Assembly: GCA_963779735.1 (NCBI GenBank)
Contig: CAVZZJ010000006.1
Location: 248,001 to 312,000, forward strand
Direction: 5' to 3'
From: Bog-473 sp963779735
Lineage (GTDB): Bacteria > Actinomycetota > Acidimicrobiia > Acidimicrobiales > RAAP-2
DNA: 64,000 bases
In this document: piece after piece, positions 55,168 through 63,948 of the stretch
How positions within the stretch are numbered: position 1 is the first letter of the stretch
Layout of the letters: each line of letters starts with the position of its first letter
Notes under the pieces: generated by a model
Database searches by the model: none
What the model was told of the DNA's origin: nothing
Seen by the model: the letters and a program-made list of their open reading frames with translations, nothing else
Program-made: the position numbers and the translations under genes

Positions 55168-56739
55168 TCAGATCCGCCTGTCCCCCTCCGGCCAGTACTT
55201 GGCGCGGATGACACCCTTACGGAGCTTGCCGTTGGGGTCGCGCTCGAGTGACTCGGTGAAATCCACCGCTCTCGGGCACTTGAAGTGGGCGACTCGCGAC
55301 CGACAGAACTCGATCAGCTCAGCCTCCAGGTCGGAGGTGGCATCGACCGGTTCATACGGCTCCACGACGGCGCGAACTTCCTCACCCCATTCGTCGTTCG
55401 GGACCCCGATCACCGCTACGTCCCTGATGGCGGGATGTTGTAACAGAACCGCCTCGACCTCAGCCGGATAGATGTTGACGCCTCCGGAGATGATCGTGTC
55501 GGCCTGGCGGTCGCAGAGGAACAGGTAGCCGTCCTCGTCCAGATAGCCGATGTCGCCCACGGTGAACATGTCGTCGTGGCGGGCGGAGCGCGTCTTGGCC
55601 GCGTCGTGGTGGTACTCAAAGTCCCAGAGCGTGGGGGTGATGTAGACGAGTCCCCGTTCCCCAGTGTGGACCTCCTTGCCGTCCTCGTCGAGTATCTTTA
55701 TCTCGACACCGGGGTTGGGCCGACCGACCGTTCCTGGCTTGCGGAGCCACTCCTCGGACGTCACAGACGTCCCGGCACCCTCCGTGGACGAATAGCTCTC
55801 GGTGATGATCGGCCCCCACCACTCGATCATGCGTCGCTTCACCTCGACAGGGCAGGGGGCTCCGGCGTGGCTGACGAGGCGAAGGGATGACACGTCGGCG
55901 TCACGGCGCACCTCTTCAGGCAGTGCCAGCAGTCGATGGAACATCGTAGGTACGACGTTGGCGTACGTAACGCTGTGTTGCCCAACGAGGTGAAGGAATC
56001 CTTCGGGCGTCCAGTTGTCCATCACGACAACGGAGCCGCCGTCGTCCAGGGAGCTGACGGCACTGGCGATCGGCATGCCGTGGTAGAAGGGGCCCGAGCT
56101 CAGGCAGACCAGATCGGGGTTCAACGAAGCCCGAGAGCCGGCACTCGGCGCAACCCTCCCGATCGGACCGATGCCGCTGGTGAGGGTCAGCTCGTCTGAG
56201 GCGACGGAGCGGAACGACTTGCGCACGCCTTTGGGCCTCCCCGTCGTCCCGGAGGTGTAGAACATGATTTGGCCGGCCGACCGGTCGGAGGGAGCCTCGC
56301 TGGACTGCCCTTCGACGAATTCGGGCAGTGAGCGGAATCCATCGGTGCCGTCGACGGCCAAGATCGCAGATCGGTCGATGTTGGCCTCACCTGCGGCCCG
56401 GTCAACGACATCGGTGAAGCGACGTTCGGTGAACACCGCCTTGGCGCTCGAGTCGGCGAGGATGTAGCTCAGTTCGCTGGGAGTAAGGTGCCAGTTCACG
56501 GCGACGAAGTAGAGGCCTGACTGAATCGCCGCGCCGTAGCACTCGATGACTTCTCGACGGTTGGACATCACCACGGCGATGGCATCTCCGGCGCGTACAC
56601 CAAAAGCGCGCAGCCCACGGGCCGTCCGGTTCATCATGGCCAGGAGCTCACCAGCCGTGACGCGGGCGCCCGACGGCTCCACCAAAACCTCACGATCCGG
56701 GAACGCCTCGGCCGAGGCGAAGAACCCACCGGCCTTCAT
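55168..56739 (-). CDS. AMP-forming acyl-CoA ligase (fatty-acid/aryl-acid type)
   Basis: A 523-aa ANL ligase of normal length. The P-loop FYTSGTTGRPKGV is at 160-172, ESYSSTEGAG and the GDIGYLDEDGYLFLCDRQADTIISGG core are complete, and the C-terminal DPNGKLRKG retains the catalytic Lys. It activates a carboxylic acid to acyl-CoA via acyl-AMP. It resembles FadD-type ligases for bulky acids. It is divergent from the phosphotransferase gene across a 285-bp gap in which no gene is seen. Confidence 0.93.
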   Translation of the reverse strand: MKAGGFFASAEAFPDREVLVEPSGARVTAGELLAMMNRTARGLRAFGVRAGDAIAVVMSNRREVIECYGAAIQSGLYFVAVNWHLTPSELSYILADSSAKAVFTERRFTDVVDRAAGEANIDRSAILAVDGTDGFRSLPEFVEGQSSEAPSDRSAGQIMFYTSGTTGRPKGVRKSFRSVASDELTLTSGIGPIGRVAPSAGSRASLNPDLVCLSSGPFYHGMPIASAVSSLDDGGSVVVMDNWTPEGFLHLVGQHSVTYANVVPTMFHRLLALPEEVRRDADVSSLRLVSHAGAPCPVEVKRRMIEWWGPIITESYSSTEGAGTSVTSEEWLRKPGTVGRPNPGVEIKILDEDGKEVHTGERGLVYITPTLWDFEYHHDAAKTRSARHDDMFTVGDIGYLDEDGYLFLCDRQADTIISGGVNIYPAEVEAVLLQHPAIRDVAVIGVPNDEWGEEVRAVVEPYEPVDATSDLEAELIEFCRSRVAHFKCPRAVDFTESLERDPNGKLRKGVIRAKYWPEGDRRI

Positions 56740-57024
56740 GGGTCCTCCTTGCGAATTCCCCCGGAGGCGCCGGTCAGCAATGTACGTCGATCTGCCACAG
56801 AGCAGAATCTAACCCCATCCCTCTCACCGCAGTAGGGCCGAACTCCAGTTTGGTCGCCTGCGCCGCGCCGCAAGGGAGTGGCACACCTCGGGTGTCGACA
56901 CCGTTGTGGACGCTGTCCGGTGCGGCGCCTAACGTGGGCACGCAGGCAAGCACAAGGGCTCCGAATGCGGTCCCGCCGGATGAGGCGACGGTAGCGGTGG
57001 AGCCCTCTTCCAGCAGGGGATGAC

Positions 57025-58080
57025 TTGGATAATCACGCGACGACAGACGACATCGTCCAGCAGCAACTGAATCCCGAGCGGCTGGCGCTCTGGCTGGACG
57101 GCCAGGGGCTGCCCGGGCGGGGTTCACCGCTCGGCATTGAGGTGATCAGCGGGGGAAACCAAAACATCGTCGCACGGGTGACGCGGGCCGATCTCGACGT
57201 GGTGCTGCGCCGGCCACCGCGCATCATCCCAGCGGGACGTGAGGCGGCCATGAGCCGCGAGTTCAGGGTGCTGACGGCGCTCGAGGGCACCGATGTGCCG
57301 CACGCGCGACCCGTGGCGTTGTGTACCGACGAGTCGGTGCTGGGCACCATGTTCTACGTGATGGAGCGGATCGATGGCTGGTCACCGGCCGCTTCGTATC
57401 AATGGCCGGGAATCTTCGCGTCTGACCAGCGTGCCCGGCGCGGACTGGCACTCGAGCTGATCAGTGGCCTCGCCAAGGTCGCACGCGTGGACTGGCGCGC
57501 GCGGGGACTCGAAGGCTTTGGCAAACCAGAAGGATTCCACGACCGACAGGTGGATCGCTGGCTTGCGCATTGGGAGCAGTTCCGATTTCGGGACATTCCC
57601 GGGCTCAATGACGCGGCGGCTTGGTTGCGTACGCACAGACCTGCGGAGTGGACGCCCGGGATCATGCACGGCGACTTTGCGTTCTTGAACGTCATGTTCC
57701 GGCATGGCGAGCAGCCCCGACTTGCGGCGATCGTGGACTGGGAGATGGCCACGATCGGCGATCCGTTCCTCGATGTGGCGTGGCTGTTGGGCCATTGGCC
57801 TTCGACCGAGGACGACGAAATGATCACCGAGTACGTCGACTACACCGGTATGCCGCTCAGAGACGAGATGCTGGCCGTGTACGAGGATCAGTGTGGACGG
57901 CCGCTACGGGACTTCGTCTACTATCAGGTACTGGCTAGCTTCAAGAGCGCGATCATTTTGGAAGGTGGTTATGCACGCTTTCTCAAAGGAGAGACGGACA
58001 ATCCGAAGCTGGAGAAGTACAACGATTCGATCCTGAGGGCCGCACGGACGGCCGCAGAGCTCGTCCGAAGCGCTGACTGA
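57025..58080 (+). CDS. Aminoglycoside phosphotransferase-like kinase (ACAD10/11-associated type)
   Basis: A 351-aa APH-fold protein. The catalytic loop HGDFAFLN has H215-G-D217, and IVDWEMATIGDPFLD carries the metal Asp238. This is the family linked to acyl-CoA metabolism; in animal ACAD10/11 it is fused to an acyl-CoA dehydrogenase and phosphorylates 4-hydroxy acyl-CoAs. The TTG at 57025 has AGGGG about 5 nt upstream. The nearby SDR and ligase fit hydroxy-acid catabolism. Antibiotic modification is unlikely. Confidence 0.87.
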   Translation: MDNHATTDDIVQQQLNPERLALWLDGQGLPGRGSPLGIEVISGGNQNIVARVTRADLDVVLRRPPRIIPAGREAAMSREFRVLTALEGTDVPHARPVALCTDESVLGTMFYVMERIDGWSPAASYQWPGIFASDQRARRGLALELISGLAKVARVDWRARGLEGFGKPEGFHDRQVDRWLAHWEQFRFRDIPGLNDAAAWLRTHRPAEWTPGIMHGDFAFLNVMFRHGEQPRLAAIVDWEMATIGDPFLDVAWLLGHWPSTEDDEMITEYVDYTGMPLRDEMLAVYEDQCGRPLRDFVYYQVLASFKSAIILEGGYARFLKGETDNPKLEKYNDSILRAARTAAELVRSAD

Positions 58081-58171
58081 GGGCATGCAGAGGAGAAGGA
58101 TCGCCGGGGTCCTCGGAGGAAGGTTGCTCGTGAATGCCTGCTATTCGCATTGATGACCCAGGTCGGCCCGC

Positions 58172-58972
58172 GTGAGGGCGTCGAATCTGACGCCCGGGCA
58201 GCTGTTCGACCTATCGGGAAAGGTGGCGGTGGTCACCGGCGGGGCTCGGGGTCTGGGCCGGGCGCTCACCGAGGGGTTGGCACAGGCCGGCGCCGACGTG
58301 GTCGTGGCGTCCCGCAAACTCGAGAACTGTCGCATCGCCGCAGAAGAGATCGAACGTTCGACGGGAAGGCGAGCGTTGCCGTTGGCCTGCCATGTCGGGA
58401 AGTGGGGTGAGTGTCGAGGCCTGATCGACAGTGTGACGGAGCACTTCGGCAGGATCGACGTGTTGGTGAACAACGCCGGGATGTCGCCGATGTACCCCTC
58501 GCTGGTCGATCTGTCCGAAGAGCTCTACGACAAGACGTTCGCGGTGAACCTGAAGGGACCGTTTCGTCTTTCGTGTCTGGCGGCTGACCACATGGCCGCG
58601 ACGGGCGGGGGTTCCATCATCAACATCAGCAGCATCGGTTCTCTGGGGGGTGGAGGTGGAGGCGCCGGGCGAGGAGGCGGCGTGGCCCTCCCGTACGCCT
58701 GTGCGAAGGCCGGGTTGAACCTCCTCACGGTCGGCCTCGCTCAGGCCTACGCACCGGAGGTCCGGGTCAACGCCGTGCTCCCGGGGTCCTTCTGGACCGA
58801 TGCGTCGAAGCATTGGCCCGACGGGATGGTCGACGCCGACCGCATTCCGCTTGGAAGGGTCGCCGACCCGACGGAGCTGGTCGGGGCCGTCACCTACTTG
58901 GCCAGTGACGCGTCGAGCTACACGACCGGTGCACTGATACGGGTCGATGGTGGGGTGGCTGCACGCGCCTGA
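58172..58972 (+). CDS. Short-chain dehydrogenase/reductase with glycine-rich loop
   Basis: A 266-aa SDR. TGGARGLGRALTEGLAQAGA near 22-41, NNAG near 95, and the active-site Y-A-C-A-K near 173 are present, with VDGG at the end. Between the catalytic Ser (NISSIGS) and Tyr lies an unusual GGGGGGAGRGGG run coded by a GC repeat. The GTG start is supported by the upstream homology of FDLSGKVAVVTGG. It follows the phosphotransferase gene by 91 bp on the same strand, consistent with hydroxy-acid degradation. Confidence 0.9.
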   Translation: MRASNLTPGQLFDLSGKVAVVTGGARGLGRALTEGLAQAGADVVVASRKLENCRIAAEEIERSTGRRALPLACHVGKWGECRGLIDSVTEHFGRIDVLVNNAGMSPMYPSLVDLSEELYDKTFAVNLKGPFRLSCLAADHMAATGGGSIINISSIGSLGGGGGGAGRGGGVALPYACAKAGLNLLTVGLAQAYAPEVRVNAVLPGSFWTDASKHWPDGMVDADRIPLGRVADPTELVGAVTYLASDASSYTTGALIRVDGGVAARA

Positions 58973-59144
58973 CGTGGCGCCTAGCCGTTCGTCGGCTCCT
59001 CCGTAACGAGTGTCGACCCCTAGACGAACGGGGCCATGAGCCGAGGTTTGCCGGTCCGACCCCTGATTGACCGCTATGGACGGTTACCGTACGCTTTCCG
59101 CAGCGCATCCGGCCGTGGGCGCTCGCGGGAAAGAGGGGTGGTCA

Positions 59145-59774
59145 ATGGTCGACGTCTCGCATGATCGCCTCCTCCCAGGTTCAGCCGATGGTGCAGGGGA
59201 TCGACCGACCGCACTCGCCATCCCGGAATTCCAGATCGTGCCGATCAGGGGACTGCCGATAGTGGCCGTGGTCCTGGTGGGACTCGTGACCGTCATCGCC
59301 ACCAACACCCTATGGGGCATTGATTTCGCTCACGTTGTCGGGGGTGCCATGTGGACGGCGCTCGACCTCTTTCTCGGTTTTGTGATCGGCCCGATCCTCG
59401 GCCGGCTTTCGATACCGGCCAGGATCGAATTCACCACGCGCTTGATGCCCAAGATGCTCCTTATCATGCCGACCCTCGTCGTGTGCACTCTGGCGGCGGG
59501 TTGGCAGCTGGCCCGTCACATCGGCGATCTGAACAGCAGTTTTCCCGAGCATGGTTGGGTGGTGGCGTCCTTCATCGTGGTGGCCATCATGGCCGTGATC
59601 GCTCTCGGTGTTCTTGAGCCGGCGAACGTCGCCGTCCTCTTCGAGCTCAAGAAACCACATCCAAACGGGGTGCTCATCGCTCGCCTGATGAGGCGCTTCA
59701 TCGTGACCGCCGGGATCACGGGGGCGATGCAGGTGGCCACGCTTGTCATCATGACCAAGCTGGCCAGCTCGTGA
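59145..59774 (+). CDS. Four- or five-helix membrane protein
   Basis: A 209-aa integral membrane protein. Helices lie at about 38-60, 65-90, 105-125, 140-162 and 185-205, with GGAMWTALDLFLGFVIGPIL in the second. Not assigned to a family; the helix pattern is a little like DUF2269/CopD-type proteins. The ATG at 59145 is chosen over an earlier frame start at 59067 by position of the first helix. Its stop overlaps the next membrane-protein gene by 4 bp. Confidence 0.72.
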   Translation: MVDVSHDRLLPGSADGAGDRPTALAIPEFQIVPIRGLPIVAVVLVGLVTVIATNTLWGIDFAHVVGGAMWTALDLFLGFVIGPILGRLSIPARIEFTTRLMPKMLLIMPTLVVCTLAAGWQLARHIGDLNSSFPEHGWVVASFIVVAIMAVIALGVLEPANVAVLFELKKPHPNGVLIARLMRRFIVTAGITGAMQVATLVIMTKLASS

Positions 59775-60190
59775 CGGGTGTCGAGTCGGCGCCGATGACG
59801 GTTCTCGACCGTCGCCTGCCACCGGTCGCGGAGCTGCTGGTGGCGTCGCTCATCCTCATGCTCTCGAGCGGGGTCTATCTGGCGGCACATCTTCCTCGCC
59901 CCCCCGCATTGGGTCCTGCCGTCGGGCTCCTTGTCAGTGGCGCCGCCCTCACCATCGTGGCCTTGGCGTTGCTCAGCCGGATCAGCCCGTTCGCGTGGGG
60001 CACCTTCTTTCTCGTCGCCCGATGGGCGCTCCTGGGTTACGGGGTCGTCGCGGGAATGTTGGCGTTCGTCTTTGTGTACGACCACACGAGTGGGAGCACG
60101 TTGGCGGTGCTCCTCATCACGCTGGTTGTGTTTGCCATCGACGTCCCCACCATCATCGCCTTCACCGTCGCCCGGTACCAAGAGGCCTGA
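59771..60190 (+). CDS. Four-helix membrane protein
   Basis: A 139-aa protein with about four membrane helices. LPPVAELLVASLILMLSSGVY starts the first and ends near ALLTIVALALLSRI-like, LGYGVVAGMLAFVFVYDH and LLITLVVFAIDVPTIIAFTV segments. It overlaps the preceding gene by 4 bp (GTGA), so the two are probably made as a pair. No family recognised. The AidB-type gene follows 88 bp later on the same strand. Confidence 0.68.
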   Translation: MTGVESAPMTVLDRRLPPVAELLVASLILMLSSGVYLAAHLPRPPALGPAVGLLVSGAALTIVALALLSRISPFAWGTFFLVARWALLGYGVVAGMLAFVFVYDHTSGSTLAVLLITLVVFAIDVPTIIAFTVARYQEA

Positions 60191-60278
60191 TGCGGGCGTG
60201 GATCCGCCGGCGTCCACCGGCGCACGCACGGGGGCCGAACCCTTCGACTCGCCCGGCGCAGTGACGTTCGAACGCCCC

Positions 60279-61922
60279 ATGTCTGGTCAATTCGACACCC
60301 ACGACGTCCTCAATCAGGCACCCACGCTCGAAGAGTATGACGTATTTGGTGCCGATCGGGCACTCGGCGAGGCGGTGGATCGCGAGGGCGCGACGTGGGC
60401 GAGAGCGGAGCTGCGGGCCTTGGGCGAGCTGGCTGGTTCGGCGCGGTGTCAGGAACTCGGGCGGGTAGCCAACGAGTACGGTCCTACGCTGCGCACCCAC
60501 GATCGTTACGGGCACCGGGTGGATGTTGTCGACTACCACCCGGCATACCACGAACTGATGCGCACCGCCATCGCCCATGGCCTGCATGCCGGTCCGTGGT
60601 CCGACCCCCGTGCGGGAGCCCACGTGGCGCGGGCGGCCAAGGTGATCGTCTGGTACCAGGTCGAGGCGGGCCACATCTGTCCGGTCTCCATGACCTATGC
60701 CGTCGTGCCGGCTATGCGCCATGAACCCGAGGTGGCCGCCGCCTGGGAACCATTGATCTGCTCGACGACCTACGATCCCGCGAACCGGCCCGTTTCGGAG
60801 AAGGCGGGTGTTACCTGCGGCATGGCGCTCACGGAAAAGCAGGGCGGTTCGGACGTCCGGGCCAACACCACCCGAGCGCAACCGTTGGGCGGCGACGGCG
60901 AGCGCGGCTACCTCTTGACCGGGCACAAGTGGTTCTGTTCGGCACCCATGTCCGACGGGTTCTTGGTGCTGGCCCAGGCGTCCAATGGGATCAGCTGTTT
61001 TCTCGCTCCACGGTGGCGTCCCGATGGCTCTCGCAACCCGATTCGCATCGAGCGGCTAAAGGACAAACTCGGTGATCGCTCCAATGCGTCCAGTGAGATC
61101 GAATTGCTCGGCGCGTGGGCTCAGTTGATCGGCGAGGAGGGCCGGGGCATTCGCACGATCGTCGAGATGGTGAACCACACCCGGCTCGACTGCGTCCTCG
61201 GCTCGGCGGCAATCATGCGCCAGGGGGTGAGTCAGGCCATCTGGCATGCCATGCACCGGAGGGCCTTCGGCAGGCTGCTCGCGGAGCAGCCCATGATGAC
61301 GAACGTGCTGGCCGATCTCGCCATTGAGTCAGAGGCGGCCACGGCATCGGCGCTTCGCCTCGCCCGAGCATATGACGCTCCTGCGACCGACGTGCCCGAG
61401 AACCTCTTTCGACGACTCCTGACGCCTGTCGTCAAGTACTGGACGTGCAAGCGAGCGCCCCAACACGCCGCCGAAGTGCTCGAATGCCTTGGGGGTAACG
61501 GGTATGTCGAGGAGTCGGGGATCCCACGGCTCTTTCGTCAGAGCCCGGTCAACGGGGTCTGGGAGGGCTCGGGAAACGTGATCTGCCTCGACGTGCTCCG
61601 GGTCCTGAACCGCGAGCCCGACGCCATTGAGGCCTATTGGTCCGAGGTCGCCCTCGCCGGCACCGGCAACTCGCTACTGGCCCGGGCGATCGACGACCTG
61701 CGTGGGGACCTCTCCCAACCAGAAGCACTTGAGTGGCGGGCACGATCTGTCGTCGAACGGATGGCGTTGGTCTTCCAAGCCTCACTGCTTGTGCGATTCG
61801 CGCCCGACGCCGTGGCCGATACGTTCTGTGCCGCCCGTCTCGGAGACCCTGCGGGAGTGTTCGGCGCACTTCCCGCCGGAACGGACGCCCTGGCGATACT
61901 GGCGCGCCATGCCCCGGCGTGA
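60279..61922 (+). CDS. aidB: AidB-type acyl-CoA dehydrogenase family protein
   Basis: A 547-aa protein, close to the length of Escherichia coli AidB (541). Matching segments in order are DRALGEAVDREGATW near the start, ICPVSMTYAVVPAM, GMALTEKQGGSDVRANTTRA, GHKWFCSAPMSDGFLVLAQ, IERLKDKLGDRSNASSEIEL and PVNGVWEGSGNVICLDVLRVLNR. AidB binds DNA, protects against alkylation damage, and has weak isovaleryl-CoA dehydrogenase activity. The ATG at 60279 fits the family; a GTG six codons earlier is an alternative. Two membrane-protein genes precede it, an unusual setting. Confidence 0.93.
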   Translation: MSGQFDTHDVLNQAPTLEEYDVFGADRALGEAVDREGATWARAELRALGELAGSARCQELGRVANEYGPTLRTHDRYGHRVDVVDYHPAYHELMRTAIAHGLHAGPWSDPRAGAHVARAAKVIVWYQVEAGHICPVSMTYAVVPAMRHEPEVAAAWEPLICSTTYDPANRPVSEKAGVTCGMALTEKQGGSDVRANTTRAQPLGGDGERGYLLTGHKWFCSAPMSDGFLVLAQASNGISCFLAPRWRPDGSRNPIRIERLKDKLGDRSNASSEIELLGAWAQLIGEEGRGIRTIVEMVNHTRLDCVLGSAAIMRQGVSQAIWHAMHRRAFGRLLAEQPMMTNVLADLAIESEAATASALRLARAYDAPATDVPENLFRRLLTPVVKYWTCKRAPQHAAEVLECLGGNGYVEESGIPRLFRQSPVNGVWEGSGNVICLDVLRVLNREPDAIEAYWSEVALAGTGNSLLARAIDDLRGDLSQPEALEWRARSVVERMALVFQASLLVRFAPDAVADTFCAARLGDPAGVFGALPAGTDALAILARHAPA

Positions 61923-62116
61923 GGTTCCTTGTCGCGCCCGCGGTGTAGAGCGCTCCGGATCGGAATCGTGAACTGGGGTCGCTTGGCTTGCCCGGGGCTC
62001 TCGTCGGCGTTGGCCCGTATTACGGCGCGCCGTAGCATGTCGAAGATGCCCAATTGTCTGCGCGAGTTTGGTGGCGGGCCGTCGAGACCGCCGGATGAGT
62101 GCAGCGAGAGGTGGCG

Positions 62117-63379
62117 ATGACCGAGGCTGCGATCCCCACCCTTGTGCTCATCGCCGCCGCAGCGGTGCTCGCGCCGATCATCTCCGAACAGACCAGAGGT
62201 CTTCGCGTCCCCTCGGTGGTGATCGAGCTTGGGCTGGGGATTCTCATCGGACCGTACGTGCTCAAGCTGGCGCACCCGAACGATGTGGTTTCCGCGCTGT
62301 CGGACATGGGGCTGACCTTCCTCATGTTTCTGGCCGGTTTCGAACTCGACCTGAACCGGATTAAGGGGCCACCGCTCCGGCTGGCTGTGTCGGGTTGGCT
62401 CATGTCCCTCGTCCTGGCGCTCGGTCTGGCCTTCGCTCTGGTGTCGACCGGACTTGCACTCGACACACTCATCATCGGCTTGTCCCTCACGACGACCGCG
62501 CTGGGAACGCTGCTACCAGTCCTCAGCGACGCGGGGGTGCTGCAGACCCCGTTCGGCCCCTACATCCTGGGCATCGGATCGGTCGGTGAGTTCGGACCCG
62601 TCGTGGTGGTTGCGGTCCTACTCACGCACAAGGATCCGGTCGTAAGCAGCGTGCTGTTGATCTCGTTCGTGGCGATCGCCGCGACCACTGCGCTGCTTGC
62701 GACGCGCGCCCATCCCCCCAAGGTCGTTGCCCTCCTCCGACGGCACCTTGACTCCAGCGCGCAACTCCCTGTCCGCGTGGCGGTCCTCCTCGTGTTCGTC
62801 CTCGTCTACCTCGCCTTCGAGCTCGGGTTGGACGTCCTGCTTGGGGCCTTCGCCGCCGGCATCGTGGTTCGGCTTCTGACCGTGGGGCCGGACAGCAAGA
62901 CGATCGAGAGCAAGCTGTCCGCCATAGGGTTCGGCTTTTTCATCCCCATCTTCTTTGTCGTGAGTGGCATCCACTTCGACGTGCACGTCTTCATCGCGCG
63001 ACCCAGCGCACTCCTGCGCCTCCCACTGTTCCTGGCCCTCATGTTGGTGGTCCGGGGTGCTCCGGCCCTGCTCTTGTATCGGCGAGAGCTCTCGGACGCT
63101 GAGCGGGTGCCCCTCGCGCTCTTCTCGGCCACCGGCTTGCCGCTCATCGTGGTCATCACCGCGATCGGAACCGCCGAGGGCAGGATACTTCCCGAGAACG
63201 CTGCCGCCCTCGTGGGCGCCGGCATGCTGTCGGTGCTGATTTTCCCGGCGATCGGACTGCGGAGGTTGCGTGCCGCGGCAGCTCCTCGCCGAGCGGTCGA
63301 AGAAAGGACGCCGGAGACCCAGTTCGAGCGAAGACCTCCGCACGATGACGCGGGAACCAGCACCGACGACGACGTCTGA
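62117..63379 (+). CDS. CPA2-family monovalent cation:proton antiporter (Kef type)
   Basis: A 420-aa antiporter with about 12 membrane helices. VPSVVIELGLGILIGPYVLKL and MGLTFLMFLAGFELDLNRI are CPA2 hallmarks, and LGAFAAGIVVRLL with IPIFFVVSGIHFDV forms the core. A short polar C-tail is present, with no TrkA nucleotide-binding domain. It exchanges Na+ or K+ for protons. The ATG at 62117 has GAGAGG 6 nt upstream. Confidence 0.92.
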   Translation: MTEAAIPTLVLIAAAAVLAPIISEQTRGLRVPSVVIELGLGILIGPYVLKLAHPNDVVSALSDMGLTFLMFLAGFELDLNRIKGPPLRLAVSGWLMSLVLALGLAFALVSTGLALDTLIIGLSLTTTALGTLLPVLSDAGVLQTPFGPYILGIGSVGEFGPVVVVAVLLTHKDPVVSSVLLISFVAIAATTALLATRAHPPKVVALLRRHLDSSAQLPVRVAVLLVFVLVYLAFELGLDVLLGAFAAGIVVRLLTVGPDSKTIESKLSAIGFGFFIPIFFVVSGIHFDVHVFIARPSALLRLPLFLALMLVVRGAPALLLYRRELSDAERVPLALFSATGLPLIVVITAIGTAEGRILPENAAALVGAGMLSVLIFPAIGLRRLRAAAAPRRAVEERTPETQFERRPPHDDAGTSTDDDV

Positions 63380-63426
63380 CCAGTCTGCCCCTAGGTGCGA
63401 TAAGGGTCGACCGTGGGATGCCGCTC

Positions 63427-63774
63427 TCAGTTCAGATCGGGATCACCGGTGTCGACGGGATCAGGACGAGGGGGCGCGAACCGACTCATCGTTGGAGGGG
63501 TGACGGGATCAGTATCTTCCCCTGGGTCGGCAGGCCGGCGTGAGAGCTCGTCGAGCAGCGCTGAAGGCGAACGGGCCAGGCGGACAAGATCCGCTCCGGA
63601 GGGGAGATCGGGTATGGAGCTGCGGACCTCGGTCTCCATCCGTTGCCGAAACTCGCTCACGGCGCGCCAGGCTCCGCCCACCTGGCGCGCCACCTGCGGC
63701 AGTCGGTCCGGTCCCAGCAGGACGATGGCCACGAAGGCTATGACCACGAGCTTCGTCGGGTCGAGGTTGAGCAC
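63427..63774 (-). CDS. Sec-independent (Tat) translocase TatA/TatB-like protein
   Basis: A ~115-aa protein with a short N-terminal membrane helix (LVVIAFVAIVLLGPDRLPQVARQVG, with the family's P-x-x-L-P hinge after L-G-P) and an amphipathic helix with acidic tail. TatB is the better match, but TatA cannot be excluded. It would sit in the cytoplasmic membrane and take part in export of folded proteins. The GTG at 63774 is a guess; the frame extends to 63813. It is convergent with the antiporter gene. Confidence 0.8.
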   Translation of the reverse strand: MLNLDPTKLVVIAFVAIVLLGPDRLPQVARQVGGAWRAVSEFRQRMETEVRSSIPDLPSGADLVRLARSPSALLDELSRRPADPGEDTDPVTPPTMSRFAPPRPDPVDTGDPDLN

Positions 63775-63948
63775 GCCGACTACGGCCTTCGACCACAACA
63801 GCACGACGAGCACGCGACGGTTGGCGGCGGCACCACGCCAGGCATTCGGTGCACGAGCACCGGCCGGATGTCGACGACTCGAGGTTGGCCAGAACTCGTT
63901 TCCCCACGGCAGAGCCTCCAGCGTAGGGGGGTTGTCGATCCCGGGCGG

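Noticed and set aside
55139..55175. GAGCCC...GGGCTC as a terminator after the phosphatase gene
   Set aside because: Only 6 bp with a 20-nt loop and no T-run; too weak to list.
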